64,000 bases of DNA. Source: Luteimicrobium album (GTDB lineage Bacteria > Actinomycetota > Actinomycetes > Actinomycetales > Cellulomonadaceae). Of this stretch, positions 9,682-18,883 are shown one piece after another. Where the stretch lies: NCBI RefSeq assembly GCF_030161555.1, contig NZ_BSUK01000001.1:3162001-3226000 (forward strand), read 5' to 3'. Position numbers and translations under genes: made by a program. The notes below the pieces were generated by a model that searched no databases, was not told the origin of the DNA, and saw nothing but the letters and a program-made list of their open reading frames with translations. Within the stretch, counting starts at the first letter, position 1. Each line of letters opens with the position of its first letter.

Positions 9682-9837
9682 CGTGTGCTTCTCCTTGTGT
9701 TGTGCGGTCGGTGGCGACCCGAGGTCCGGGCCGGCAGGTCCGGCTGTCCGACGGGTCGGGCGGCCGGGCTGCCTGTGAGCCGGTACTGCTGTCGTGCGGG
9801 AAGTGGTCCGCGCCGTGCGGCGTCTGCCGCCGGGGCG

Positions 9838-10790
9838 TCAGGCGTCGCTGCTCGTGCCTGCGCCGGCGTGGCGGGCGACGAACGCGCGGGCGGCGTCGAC
9901 GTCGTCGGCGGACTTCACCGCGAACGCCTCCACCCCCGGCAGGGTACGCCGTGCCAGGCCGGTGAGGACACCGCCGGGCGCGAGCTCGAGCAGGCCGGTG
10001 ACGCCGCGCTCGGCCAGCGTGGCCTGGCACAGGTCCCAGCGCACAGGGTTGGCGACCTGGCGGACGAGGCGGGCGAGCGCGTCGTCCCGGTCGGTGACGA
10101 CGGCGCCGTCGGCGTTGGACAGGAGGGCGACCTGAGGGGCGGCGCCGCCGTCGGGGGCGGGCAGCGCGTCGACGGCCGCCTGGAGCTCGGCGACGGCGGG
10201 CCGCATGGTCTCGGTGTGGAAGGCGCCGGCGACCTGGAGGGGGATGACGCGGGCCCGGGTGGGCGGCTCGGCCGCGAGGGCGGCGAGGGCCTCGAGCGAC
10301 CCGGCCGCGACGACCTGCCCGCCGCCGTTGACGTTGGCTCCGACGAGGCCGAGCTCGTCGAGGCGCGCCGCGACCTCGTCGGCCTGGCCGCCGAGGACGG
10401 CGCTCATGCCGGTGGGCTCGGCCGCGGCGGCGCGGGCCATCGCGGCGCCGCGGACCCCGACGAGCCGGATGGCCTGCTCCGGGGTGAGTACGCCCGCGAG
10501 CGCGGCGGCGGCGAACTCGCCGACCGAGTGCCCGGCGGTCACGTCGACGGCGCCGAGGTCGTCGCCGAGGATCGCGTGCGCGGACAGCAGGGACGCCCCG
10601 ACGATGAGCGGCTGGGCGACCGCGGTGTCGCGGATCGTGTCGGCGTCGGAGGTCGTGCCGTGGGCGACGAGGTCGACGCCCGCGAGCTCGGACCACGAGC
10701 CGAGGAGTTCGTTCAGTCCGGGCTGCTCGAGCCAGGGGGCGAGCATTCCGGGGTCTGGGAGCCCTGTCCAGGGCAGACGACGGCGAGCAC
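9838..10790 (-). CDS. fabD: Malonyl-CoA:ACP transacylase
   Basis: Transfers malonyl from CoA to ACP; about 317 aa. The nucleophile motif GHSVGEF and the His in AGAFHTETM are clear. Chosen start is GTG at 10790 (VLAVVCPGQGSQTPGML), with an in-frame GTG at 10799 as alternative. The frame breaks at the GGGG run 10750-10753: one more base joins CPGQGSQTPGM to the rest. Directly upstream is the PucR-type regulator, and directly downstream is acpP with no fabH between. Confidence 0.93.
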
Positions 10791-10890
10791 CTCCCCACCA
10801 TGCCCCGCCGGACGCCCGGAGCGCCGTCGCGACGCGCACGAACCTTGAGAAAGGGACTTGTGGCGACCCTACAAACGCGGCGGTATCCCG

Positions 10891-12077
10891 TCAGCGGACG
10901 CGGCGCGGACCCTCGACCTGGCCGAGCGCGAGCGCGACCTGCAGGACGAACGACTCGCGCGCGTCGAGCGGGTCCCACCCGGTGATCTCCGAGACCTTGC
11001 GCAGCCGGTACCGGACGGTGTTGGGGTGGACGTAGAGGGTGCGCGCGGCGGCCTCGAGCGAGCGACCGGTGCCGAGGTAGGCGGACAGCGTCTCGAGCAC
11101 CGAGCCGCCGGCCTCCTCGAGGGGACGGTAGGCCTGGGCCACGAGGGTCCGGCGCGCGCTCGCGTCGCCCGTGAGCACGCGCTCGGGGAGGAGGTCGTCG
11201 GCGAGGACGGGCCGCGGCGCCTGGGGCCACGCGGGCGCCGCGGCGAGGCCGGCGAGCGCGGCCTGGGCGGATCGCCCGGCGTCGTCCACGCCGTCGACGA
11301 CGGGCCCGATCACGACGGGGCCGTCGCCGAAGCGGGACAGGAGCCCGGTCGCGGCGGCGACCAGTCCCTCGCCGTCGCCCTCGCGTCCGCCCAGCACGAC
11401 GACGAGCCGGTCGCCGTGGATGCCGACGAGCGCGTCGCCGGCCGCACGGCGTGCGACCCGCCGCAGGTCGGCGGTCCGCACCTCGTCGAGCGGGACGACG
11501 GCGGGGCCGACCATGACGAGGACGGCGCCGCGCCCGTTCCAGCCGAGGGCGGACAGGCGGGAGCGCAGCGACCGGTCGCCGCCCTCGCTCTCGCCCCGCA
11601 GGAGCGCATCGACGACGAGCGCCTCGAGCCGGGCGTCCCACGCCCCGCGCACCTCGGCTGCCCGCGCGTAGACCTCGGCGGCGGAGAACGCGACCTCGCG
11701 CGAGTAGCGGAGGACGGCCTCGCGCAGGTCGCGCTCGGTGCCCGGGATCGCGAGCTGGTCCGAGTACTGCTCGACGACCTCGACGCCGATGCGGACGAGC
11801 TGGAGCGTGTGCTGCAGGGAGATCGAGCGCGCGAGCTCGGGCGGGGCGCCCGCGAAGATCTCGTTGGCGCCGTGCGGGGACGGTCGGGTGCCGCGAACCA
11901 CTGCGTGAACGCGGTGATCGCCGACTGGGCGAGCAGGCCGACCCAGGAGCGCTCCTGCGCCGAGAGCCCGCGGTACCACTCGAGCTCCGACTCCATGCGC
12001 CGCAGGGTCGCGCTCGTGAGGAGGCCGCTGGCGTCCTTGACGCGTTGCAGGTTGTCGGGGTTCCCGGTCGTCGGCAC
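10891..12077 (-). CDS. fasR: PucR-type activator of the fatty-acid synthesis cluster (FasR-like)
   Basis: About 395 aa with a C-terminal PucR helix-turn-helix (RSLEAAARTLYVHPNTVRYRLRKVSEITGWDP). Established knowledge: in Streptomyces a regulator of this type lies just upstream of fabD and activates fab genes. The same position and orientation here support the name. The N-terminal part lies in another frame; the break is at the GGGG run 11876-11879, where five are needed to join ITAFTQWFAAPDRPP to HGANEIFAG. Start GTG at 12077 has TATGCT six bases upstream, suggesting a leaderless message. Confidence 0.85.
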
Positions 12078-12211
12078 GGGTAGAGCATACGGATGCGATT
12101 GTGGACGGTCCACAAACGGGCGACCCTGGTGCTCGGCTCGAAAGTTGCCCGCGTCTTCAGGTTCGCACCCCAGCCGGGTCATGGGCCGTTCAAGCGGTTA
12201 GGGTCGGAGGT

Positions 12212-12900
12212 ATGGCCCTCATGCCCCGTCTGCGTCAGCTGCTGCGACGGTCCGGCTCCGCGTCGACCGTCGGCACGCGGCGCCCGAGCTCGTCGCGCCG
12301 CCGCGGCGACACGGTCCACGAGGACGCGCTCCGGGCCGTGCTGTCCGAGAACCCCAACGACGAGCGCGCTTTCCAGGCGCTCGCGGAGATCGTGCGGCGC
12401 CACGCCTCGCAGGCGCACGTCGACGAGGACCCCTCGCGGCGGAGGGTGCGGTCCCGACCCGGCGCCGGGAGGCCGACCTCGCCGAGTGGGCGCTCGCCGA
12501 GGAGCTCGCCGGGAACCCGAAGGCTTGGTACCCGCTCGTCGAGCTGGCCCGGCTGTCCATCGGCGACGACCACGAGGGCACGCTGCGCCGTCTGGCGACC
12601 GCCGCCGAGCGGGACCCGTCGGGCCAGGCGCTGGCGAACGGGCTGGAGCTGCTGCGCGAGGCGGGCATGCCGGTCGACGCGCTGGGGCTCGGGGTCGGAC
12701 ACTGGCGCCCGCGCGAGCACGTGGCCGAGGCGGGGCGGCAGGTGGTCCTCGCGGCCCTCGACGCCGAGCGCCCGCTGGACGCGCGGATCCAGCTCGACGC
12801 CCTCGTCGCCTCGTCCCCGCACAAGGCCGAGGTCCGGGCGTTCGCCGGCGAGCTCGACAGCCGGATCGAGCAGTCGCGGCAGCGGACGGCCGGGGCCTGA
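12212..12900 (+). CDS. Conserved TPR-like cytosolic protein
   Basis: About 230 aa, soluble, helix-rich. The segments ENPNDERAFQALAEIVRRHA, NPKAWYPLVELARLS and RPLDARIQLDALVASSPHKAE look like degenerate tetratricopeptide helices; I see no catalytic motif and do not recognise a function. The frame breaks at the CCCC run 12430-12433; five C give EDPLAAEGAVPTRRREADLAEWALAEELAGN. Start may be ATG 12212 (TAGGGT seven bases before) or ATG 12221 (behind GGAGG). Divergent from fasR, ends 9 bp before the ROK gene. Confidence 0.7.
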
Positions 12901-12909
12901 GGGGGCCGC

Positions 12910-14093
12910 TCAGCGCTCGGCGGGGCCGTCCAGCACGTGCTGGCTCACCATCACGGCGGCGCCGAGCACGCCGCCCGTCTCGCTCGACGTGGCGGGCACG
13001 ATCGTGAGGTCGCGCGTCGCGAGCGCGGTCGAGCGTCCGTAGACCGTCTCCCGCACCCCGGCGAGCAGGTGCTCTCCCGCGCGCGCGAGCGTCCCCCGAC
13101 GACGATGACGCCCGGGTTGAGCAGGTTGACGACCGTCGCGAGCACCTCGCCGAGGTCGCGCCCCGCCTGCCGCAGGGCCTGGACGGCCGCCGGGTGCCCA
13201 CGTAGCGCGAGCTCGACGACGTCGTCCGCGTCGTGCGCGGGCACGCCCTGGTCGCGCAGGACGCGGGCGACGGCGGGGCCGCTCGCGAGGGCCTCGAGGT
13301 CGGCGTCGGCGTCGCCGTGGGGCGGTGTGTCGCGCGTGAAGGGGACGCGTACGTGTCCGAGGTCGCCGGCGGAGCCCTGGGCGCCGCGCTGCAGCCGTCC
13401 GCCCGCGACGATGCCCGCACCGATCCCGGTGGAGACCTTGACGAACAGCAGGTCGTCCGTCGTGGACCAGGCCGAGGTGTGCTCGCCGAGCGCGAGCAGG
13501 TTGACGTCGTTGTCGACGAGCACGAGCGCGACGCCGAGTCGCTCGCGGAGCAGGGCGGGCACGTCGAACCCGTCCCAGCCCGGCATGATCGGGGGCCGCA
13601 CGGGGCGGCCCGTGGAGTGCTCGACCGGTCCGGGCAGCCCGACGCCGACGCCGACGACGTCGGTCCACGGGCGGCCCGACGCCTCGACGAGCTCGCGTGC
13701 GAGCATGCTCACGCGGCCGAGGACCGCGTCGGGGCCGTCCGTGACGGCGAGGCGTTCGGCGCGGGACGCCACGACGACGCCCGCGAGGTCGGCGAGCCCG
13801 ACGACGGCGTGCGTGGCACCGAGGTCGACGCCGACGACGAGGCGTGCGTCGGCGCGGAAGGCGAGCAGGCCGGGTGGACGGCCGCCGCGAGAGGCGGCGC
13901 CGCCGGCGGGCACGACGAGCCCGGCGTCCAGGAGCGTCTCGAGCCGTGCGGTGAGGGTGGTGCGGGCGAGCTCGGTGCGCTCGGCGAGCTGGGCGCGCGT
14001 GAGGGGGCCGGCGTCGCGCAGGACGGCGAGCAGCGCCCTGGCGTCGGGCGCGACGAGCGGCTCGTCGGTCTCCTGCCCTGTCACGCGGCACAT
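12910..14093 (-). CDS. ROK-family transcriptional regulator
   Basis: About 395 aa: an N-terminal winged HTH (residues about 15-65, LTRAQLAERTELARTTLTARLETLLDAG) and a sugar-kinase fold (GVDLGATHAVVGLADLAG; NDVNLLALGEH; GTGI-like STGIGAGIV). Such proteins repress sugar genes. Odd point: the usual CxCGxxGC zinc motif after the GH is absent; the region reads GHVRVPFTRDTPPHGDADADLEALASG. The C-terminus is separated by a break at CCCCC 13093-13097; one more base gives VVVGGTLARAGEHLLAGVRE. Start ATG 14093 or GTG 14078. Divergent from the sugar cluster it probably controls. Confidence 0.85.
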
Positions 14094-14138
14094 TCAACCA
14101 CGGTGCGCGAGTTCTGACGCATTCGTAGGAACTTTTGA

Positions 14139-14167
14139 TTGACGGCGGTCAGAAGTGGTGCTGGAAT
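14139..14167 (+). promoter_or_regulatory. Promoter of the sugar isomerase/dehydrogenase operon
   Basis: TTGACG at 14139-14144 and TGGAAT at 14162-14167 with a 17-bp spacer make a good -35/-10 pair. This places transcription start near 14174, downstream of the ATG at 14166, and so supports the later GTG at 14227 as the translation start. ROK control is likely, since the ROK gene is divergent and its start is 46 bp away. Confidence 0.65.
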
Positions 14168-14226
14168 GTCCGCACGACCATCGGTCGGTCCGCAGCACCC
14201 ACTCGACGAAGAGGACGAAGCCTCCC

Positions 14227-15002
14227 GTGAACCAGCAGGCACCCCAGACAGCACCGACCGGCCAGGGCCACCCCTGCTCTCGGTCCAGCTCTACACCGTG
14301 CGCGAGGCGCTCACGGCCGACCTCCCCGGCACGCTCGCGCGGGTCGCCGAGCTCGGGTTCGAGCAGGTCGAGCCCTTCGGCATCCTGAGCTTCGACGGCC
14401 TCGCGGACGGCCTCGCCGCCGCCGGGCTCGCCGCCCCGACCGCGCACCAGAGCTTCCTCGGTGCCGACCCCCGCCCCGCGTTCGACCGCGCCCGCGAGCT
14501 CGGGATCCGCACGATCGTCGACCCCTTCACCACGCCCGAGCGCTGGCACGACGCCGACGAGGTCCGGCGCATCGCCGACGAGCTCGCCGCCGCGTCCGAC
14601 GTCGCGGCCGAGTACGACCTGCGCGTCGGCTACCACAACCACGCGCACGAGATCGCGAGCGTCCTCGACGGGCAGACCGCGCTCGAGCTCCTCGCCGCGC
14701 ACCTGCCCGAGGCCGTCGCGCTCGAGGTCGACACCTACTGGGTGACGGTCGGCGGCGCCGACCCGGTCGCCCTCCTGCAGCGCCTCGGCGACCGCGTCGT
14801 CGCTCTCCACGTCAAGGACGGCCCCGGTACGCCCGACGTGCTCGACCAGGTCGCCGTCGGACAGGGCAGCCTGCCCGTCCGCGACATCATCGCGGCCCGG
14901 CCCGACGCCCTGCGGGTCGTCGAGCTCGACGACTCGCGCGGCGACCGGTTCCAGGCCGTCGCCGACTCGATCGCCTACCTCGTCGCGGAGGGTCTCGCAT
15001 GA
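14227..15002 (+). CDS. Sugar phosphate isomerase/epimerase-like TIM-barrel protein
   Basis: Xylose-isomerase-like TIM barrel of about 258 aa. Family marks: LSVQLYTVREAL at the first strand, YHNHAHE (metal ligands), LEVDTYWV, ALHVKDG and VVELDDSRGD. Acts in the cytosol on a sugar or keto-sugar; substrate unknown. I choose GTG 14227 (MNQQAPQTAPTGQGH) because the promoter lies over the earlier ATG; this needs one extra C in CCCC 14271-14274 to reach the family frame. Stop overlaps the next start (ATGA), so the four genes form one operon. Confidence 0.78.
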
Positions 15003-16105
15003 GCCGCACCGGACGCGTTGGCGTCGGCGTCATCGGTGCGGGCGTCATCAGCACCGAGTACCTCGGGAACCTGACCGCCTTCTCCGACCTCGACGTGCGT
15101 TTCGTCGCCGACCTCGACACCGAGCGCGCCCGCGCGCAGGCTTCGGCGTTCGGCGTCCCGGCGTCGGGCACGGTCGACGAGCTCCTCGCCGACGACGACG
15201 TCGAGATCGTCGTCAACCTCACCATCCCCGCGGTGCACGTCGACGTCGCGCTCCAGGCGCTCGCGGCCGGGAAGCACGTGTGGAGCGAGAAGCCGTTCGC
15301 GCTCGACCGGGCGAGCGGACGCCAGCTCCTCGAGGCCGCGCACGACGCCGGCCTGCGGGTCGCGACCGCGCCCGACACCTTCCTGGGGGCCGGGATCCAG
15401 TCGGCGCGCCGGCTCGTCGAGTCGGGCGAGATCGGCGAGGCCCTCACCGCTCTCACGCTCATGCAGAGCCCCGGCCCCGAGTCGTGGCACCCGAACCCGG
15501 ACTTCCTGTTCCAGGAGGGTGCGGGCCCGCTCTTCGACATCGGCCCGTACTACCTGACGGCGCTCGTGCAGCTCTTCGGGCCGGTCGCGTCCGTCAGCGC
15601 CCAGGTCTCGAAGGCCGCCGAGCGGCGGACCATCGGCTCCGGCCCGCGCGTCGGCGAGCAGTTCGACGTCACCGTCCCGACCCACGTCGGCGCGCTGTTC
15701 CAGTTCGAGAGCGGCCGCAGCGCGCAGTCCATCTTCAGCTTCGACTCCAAGCTCGGTCGCACGAGCTTCGAGGTCGCCGGGTCCACCGGGACGCTCGTCG
15801 TACCGGACCCGAACACGTTCGGCGGCGAGCTCGTCGTGCACGACGGCGGTACCGACACTCGGTCCGTCCCGGCCACCGGCGTGACCCGCACGCGCGGGAT
15901 CGGCGTCCTCGAGCTCGCCCGCGCCGTGCGCGCCGGTGTCCCCGAGCGGGCGAGCGGCGAGCAGGCGTTCCACGTGCTCGACGTCATGGTCTCGATCATC
16001 GAGGCCGCGACGTCCGGGACGGTCGTCGAGGTCGCGAGCACCGTCGAGCTCGCGCCAGCGCTGCCCGAGGACTGGGACCCGACGGCCCGGACCCTCGAGG
16101 CATGA
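14999..16105 (+). CDS. Gfo/Idh/MocA-family NAD(P)-dependent dehydrogenase
   Basis: 368 aa, intact. Rossmann fold GVIGAGVISTEYLGNL at the N-terminus, catalytic Lys in WSEKPFAL (about residue 98), and the typical C-terminal beta-sheet domain with HPNPDFLFQEGAGPLFDIGPYY (active-site D..H-like region). It oxidises or reduces a sugar or keto-sugar. Translationally coupled on both sides. Together with its neighbours it suggests a route through 3-keto or similar oxidised sugars (inference). Confidence 0.88.
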   Translation: MSRTGRVGVGVIGAGVISTEYLGNLTAFSDLDVRFVADLDTERARAQASAFGVPASGTVDELLADDDVEIVVNLTIPAVHVDVALQALAAGKHVWSEKPFALDRASGRQLLEAAHDAGLRVATAPDTFLGAGIQSARRLVESGEIGEALTALTLMQSPGPESWHPNPDFLFQEGAGPLFDIGPYYLTALVQLFGPVASVSAQVSKAAERRTIGSGPRVGEQFDVTVPTHVGALFQFESGRSAQSIFSFDSKLGRTSFEVAGSTGTLVVPDPNTFGGELVVHDGGTDTRSVPATGVTRTRGIGVLELARAVRAGVPERASGEQAFHVLDVMVSIIEAATSGTVVEVASTVELAPALPEDWDPTARTLEA

Positions 16106-17247
16106 GCCCGCTCGAACCGGCCCAGGCCTCGGTGCCGGGCGCGGACGAGCGGCCCGGGGTCGCCGTCGTCGGCGGCGGGTTCATGGCGACCGTGCACTCC
16201 CGGGCCGCGCGCGCGGCCCGGGCACGGCTCGTCGGCCTCGCGTCCTCGACCCCGGAGCGCGCCGCCGACGCGGCCGCGCGCCTCGGCTTCGACCGGGCCT
16301 ACGCCTCGCTCGACGAGCTCCTCGCCGACGACGCGGTCGACGTCGTGCACGTCACGACGCCCAACGCGCTGCACGCCGCCCAGGCCGAGGCCGCGCTCGC
16401 AGCGGGCAAGCACGTCGTCTGCGAGAAGCCCCTCGCGACCGCGCCCGACGACGCAGCGCGCCTCGCCGCGCTCGTCGCCCCGGGCGGGGCGGCGGCCGGG
16501 CGGACGGCGACCGTGCCGTTCGTGTACCGCTTCCACCCGGTGGTGCGCGAGGCCCGCGCCCGCGTCCGGTCCGGCGAGGCCGGGACCGTGCTCACGTGGC
16601 ACGGCTCGTACCTGCAGGACTGGCTGCTCACCTCCGCCGACGACGACTGGCGCGTCGACCCGGCGACGGGCGGGCGCTCGCGGGCCTTCGCCGACATCGG
16701 CTCGCACCTCGTGGACCTCCTCGAGTTCGTCACGGGCGACCGGGTGCGGCGGGTCGCCGCGACCAAGCGCACCTTCTTCTCCGAGCGCGCGCGGCACGCC
16801 GCGGTGAGCACGGAGGACGCCGTCGCGGTGACGCTCGAGACCGAGGGCGGGGCCGTCGGGACGCTGCTCGTGTCCCAGGTCGCGCCGGGTCGCAAGAACC
16901 GGCTGCACCTCGAGATCGCGGGCACCGGGGAGTCGCTCGCGTTCGACCAGGAGCAGCCCGAGACGCTCTGGGTCGGACGCCGGGCCGGGACCCTGCTGGT
17001 CCCGCGCGACGCCGACCAGCTCGCGCCCGACGCCGCACGGCTCGTCACCACGCCCGCGGGACACCCGCAGGGCTACCAGGACGCGTTCGACGGCTTCGTC
17101 GCCGACACCTACGCGGCCGTCCGGGGCGCCGACCCCGAAGGGCTGCCACGCTTTGCCGACGGCCTGCGCGCCGCGCGCGTCACCGAGGCGGTCATGGACG
17201 CCGCCGAGACCGGCACCTGGATCGACGTGTCTGGAGAAAAACGATGA
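16102..17247 (+). CDS. Second Gfo/Idh/MocA-family dehydrogenase
   Basis: 381 aa, intact. N-terminal VAVVGGGFMATVHSRAAR nucleotide site, VCEKPLAT catalytic Lys, and SRAFADIGSHLVDLLEF with the His expected in the active site. Diverged from the preceding paralogue, so the two probably act on successive substrates or on both faces of one conversion. ATG overlaps the previous stop, and its own stop overlaps the next ATG (ATGA). Confidence 0.88.
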   Translation: MSPLEPAQASVPGADERPGVAVVGGGFMATVHSRAARAARARLVGLASSTPERAADAAARLGFDRAYASLDELLADDAVDVVHVTTPNALHAAQAEAALAAGKHVVCEKPLATAPDDAARLAALVAPGGAAAGRTATVPFVYRFHPVVREARARVRSGEAGTVLTWHGSYLQDWLLTSADDDWRVDPATGGRSRAFADIGSHLVDLLEFVTGDRVRRVAATKRTFFSERARHAAVSTEDAVAVTLETEGGAVGTLLVSQVAPGRKNRLHLEIAGTGESLAFDQEQPETLWVGRRAGTLLVPRDADQLAPDAARLVTTPAGHPQGYQDAFDGFVADTYAAVRGADPEGLPRFADGLRAARVTEAVMDAAETGTWIDVSGEKR

Positions 17248-18271
17248 GCCACCCTGAGCCCCTTCCCCCACCCACCCGGTCACCCTGTTCACCGGCCAGT
17301 GGGCCGACCTGCCGTTCGAGGAGGTCGCGCGGCTCGCCTCGGAGTGGGGCTACGACGGCCTCGAGATCGCGGCGTCGGGCGACCACCTCGACCTCGAGCG
17401 CGCCGACGCCGACGACGCGTACGTGGCCTCCCGCCGCGAGATCCTCGACCGGTACGGCCTGCAGGTCTTCGCGATCTCCAACCACCTCACCGGCCAGGCC
17501 GTGTGCGACGACCCGATCGACTTCCGTCACCAGGCGATCGTCCGGCCGTCCACCTGGGGCGACGGGGACCCCGAGGGCGTGCGCCAGCGCGCCGCCGAGG
17601 ACATGAAGCGGTCGGCGCGGGTGGCCCGCAAGCTCGGCGTGGACGTCGTCGTCGGGTTCACCGGGTCGAAGATCTGGCCGTACGTCGCCCAGTTCCCGCC
17701 CGTGCCCGCGTCGGTCATCGACGCCGGGTACGAGGACTTCGCGACCCGGTGGAACCCGATCCTCGACGTGTTCGACGGCGAGGGCGTGCGGTTCGCGCAC
17801 GAGGTGCACCCGTCCGAGATCGCCTACGACTACTGGTCGAGCGTGCGGACCCTCGAGGCGATCGACCACCGCGAGGCGTTCGGGTTCAACTGGGACCCGT
17901 CGCACATGATGTGGCAGCAGATCGACCCCGTCGGCTTCATCGTCGAGTTCGCGGACCGGATCTACCACGTGGACTGCAAGGACACCCGGCTGCGCCCCGC
18001 GAACGGGCGTGCCGGCGTCCTCGGCTCGCACCTGCCGTGGGGCGACCCGCGCCGCGGCTGGGACTTCGTGTCCACGGGCCACGGCGACGTGCCGTGGGAG
18101 GACGCATTCCGCGCGCTCGAGTCCATCGGCTACACCGGACCGATCTCCGTGGAGTGGGAGGACGCCGGGATGGACCGCCTGCACGGCGCCGCCCAGGCCG
18201 TCGGGTTCGTCCGGTCGCTCCTGTGGCCGCAGCCGACCGTGTCCTTCGACGCGGCGTTCTCCCACCAGTAG
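17244..18271 (+). CDS. Sugar phosphate isomerase/epimerase family protein
   Basis: About 342 aa TIM-barrel of the AP-endonuclease-2-like fold. Metal-site motifs: [10 protein letters not shown] (Glu, His), [11 protein letters not shown] (Asp, His), YHVDCKD, and [13 protein letters not shown] near the end. The frame breaks at CCCCC 17265-17269; six C join [13 protein letters not shown] to [19 protein letters not shown]. It is the last gene of the operon and ends 14 bp before a strong palindrome. This family often accompanies Gfo/Idh enzymes in keto-sugar metabolism; substrate not predictable here. Confidence 0.85.
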
Positions 18272-18279
18272 AGCTCTGC

Positions 18280-18768
18280 TCACGCCGAGACGGGCGCACC
18301 TGTTCTTCCGACCGGCTCTGAAGAACAGCTGCGCCCGTCTCGGTGCAGCGTCCTGTGGCGGGCGCAGTCCCCGGCCGACCAGCGGTAGTCGCCGGGCGGG
18401 AGGTCGGCGAACGGGTCGATGGGCTCGCCGGTGCGCCGCCAGGTGTGGCCCTGCCGATCGAGCCCGACCTCGTAGACGACGGCGTTCGCGGAGTCGATCT
18501 CCTCGCACAGGTGGACCGAGGCGAGGCGCCACGCGGCGGTCCTGTCGTCGACGTCGGGCCAGAGGCCGCGGACACCACCGCCCGCGACCGCCGTCGTCAG
18601 GTACTGCTCGAGGCCCTCGAGGTCGACGCTCACCTTCACCGGGTCGGGCTGCGAGCGTGCCCGCACCAGAGCCCAGCGGGTGTGAGGGGTGGCGTGGACG
18701 TCCCCGACGACGTCGCCGTACGACACGGCCAGACGTTCCGCGAGCTCGACGATCGACGACCGGTCCAT
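18280..18768 (-). CDS. Hypothetical protein reading through a terminator palindrome
   Basis: 162 aa from an ATG with GGAAGG upstream. The N-terminal part (MDRSSIVELAERLAVSYGDVVGD) and a central region with WRLASVHLCEEIDSANAVVYEVGLD look like a real protein; no family recognised. The last 20 or so codons (SCSSEPVGRTGAPVSA) are encoded by the palindrome at 18285-18343, so the true C-terminus may be earlier, lost through another frame error. Adjacent upstream is the aceE terminator. Confidence 0.55.
   Translation of the reverse strand: MDRSSIVELAERLAVSYGDVVGDVHATPHTRWALVRARSQPDPVKVSVDLEGLEQYLTTAVAGGGVRGLWPDVDDRTAAWRLASVHLCEEIDSANAVVYEVGLDRQGHTWRRTGEPIDPFADLPPGDYRWSAGDCARHRTLHRDGRSCSSEPVGRTGAPVSA
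18285..18343. terminator. Bidirectional terminator-like palindrome
   Basis: 24-bp arms at 18285-18308 and 18320-18343 differ at one position; the loop is 11 nt. The arm begins CCGAGACGGGCGCACC and ends GTTCTTC. It follows the plus-strand sugar operon by 14 bp and overlaps the end of the minus-strand hypothetical gene, so it can serve both strands. Confidence 0.8.
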
Positions 18769-18804
18769 CGCACCACCTTCCCAGGGTTCGCCGCCCCACG
18801 AGAG

Positions 18805-18848
18805 CGGGCTCGCTGCCCGTCCGCGTGAGCGGACGGGCGGCGAGCCCG
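18805..18848. terminator. Terminator of aceE
   Basis: 20-bp arms, CGGGCTCGCTGCCCGTCCGC at 18805-18824 against 18829-18848, with one G-T wobble and a 4-nt loop GTGA. It lies 36 bp after the aceE stop on the minus strand and just upstream of the next gene's ribosome-binding site. Confidence 0.85.
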
Positions 18849-18883
18849 TGTTCGGCGCGGGAGAGCGCCGGGGAGGGGAGCGG

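Noticed and set aside
9682..9837. Possible fabH remnant between fabD and acpP
   Set aside because: I read the gap in all frames and saw no C-terminal condensing-enzyme motif; it appears to be plain spacer.
9467..12115. An 882-aa minus-strand open frame covering acpP, fabD and fasR
   Set aside because: Arg/Pro-rich shadow frame produced by high third-position GC. The conserved proteins lie in other frames.
14166..14226. ATG at 14166 as the start of the first sugar isomerase
   Set aside because: It lies within the -10 box of a good promoter and adds 25 unconserved residues. GTG 14227 with a repaired C run fits better.
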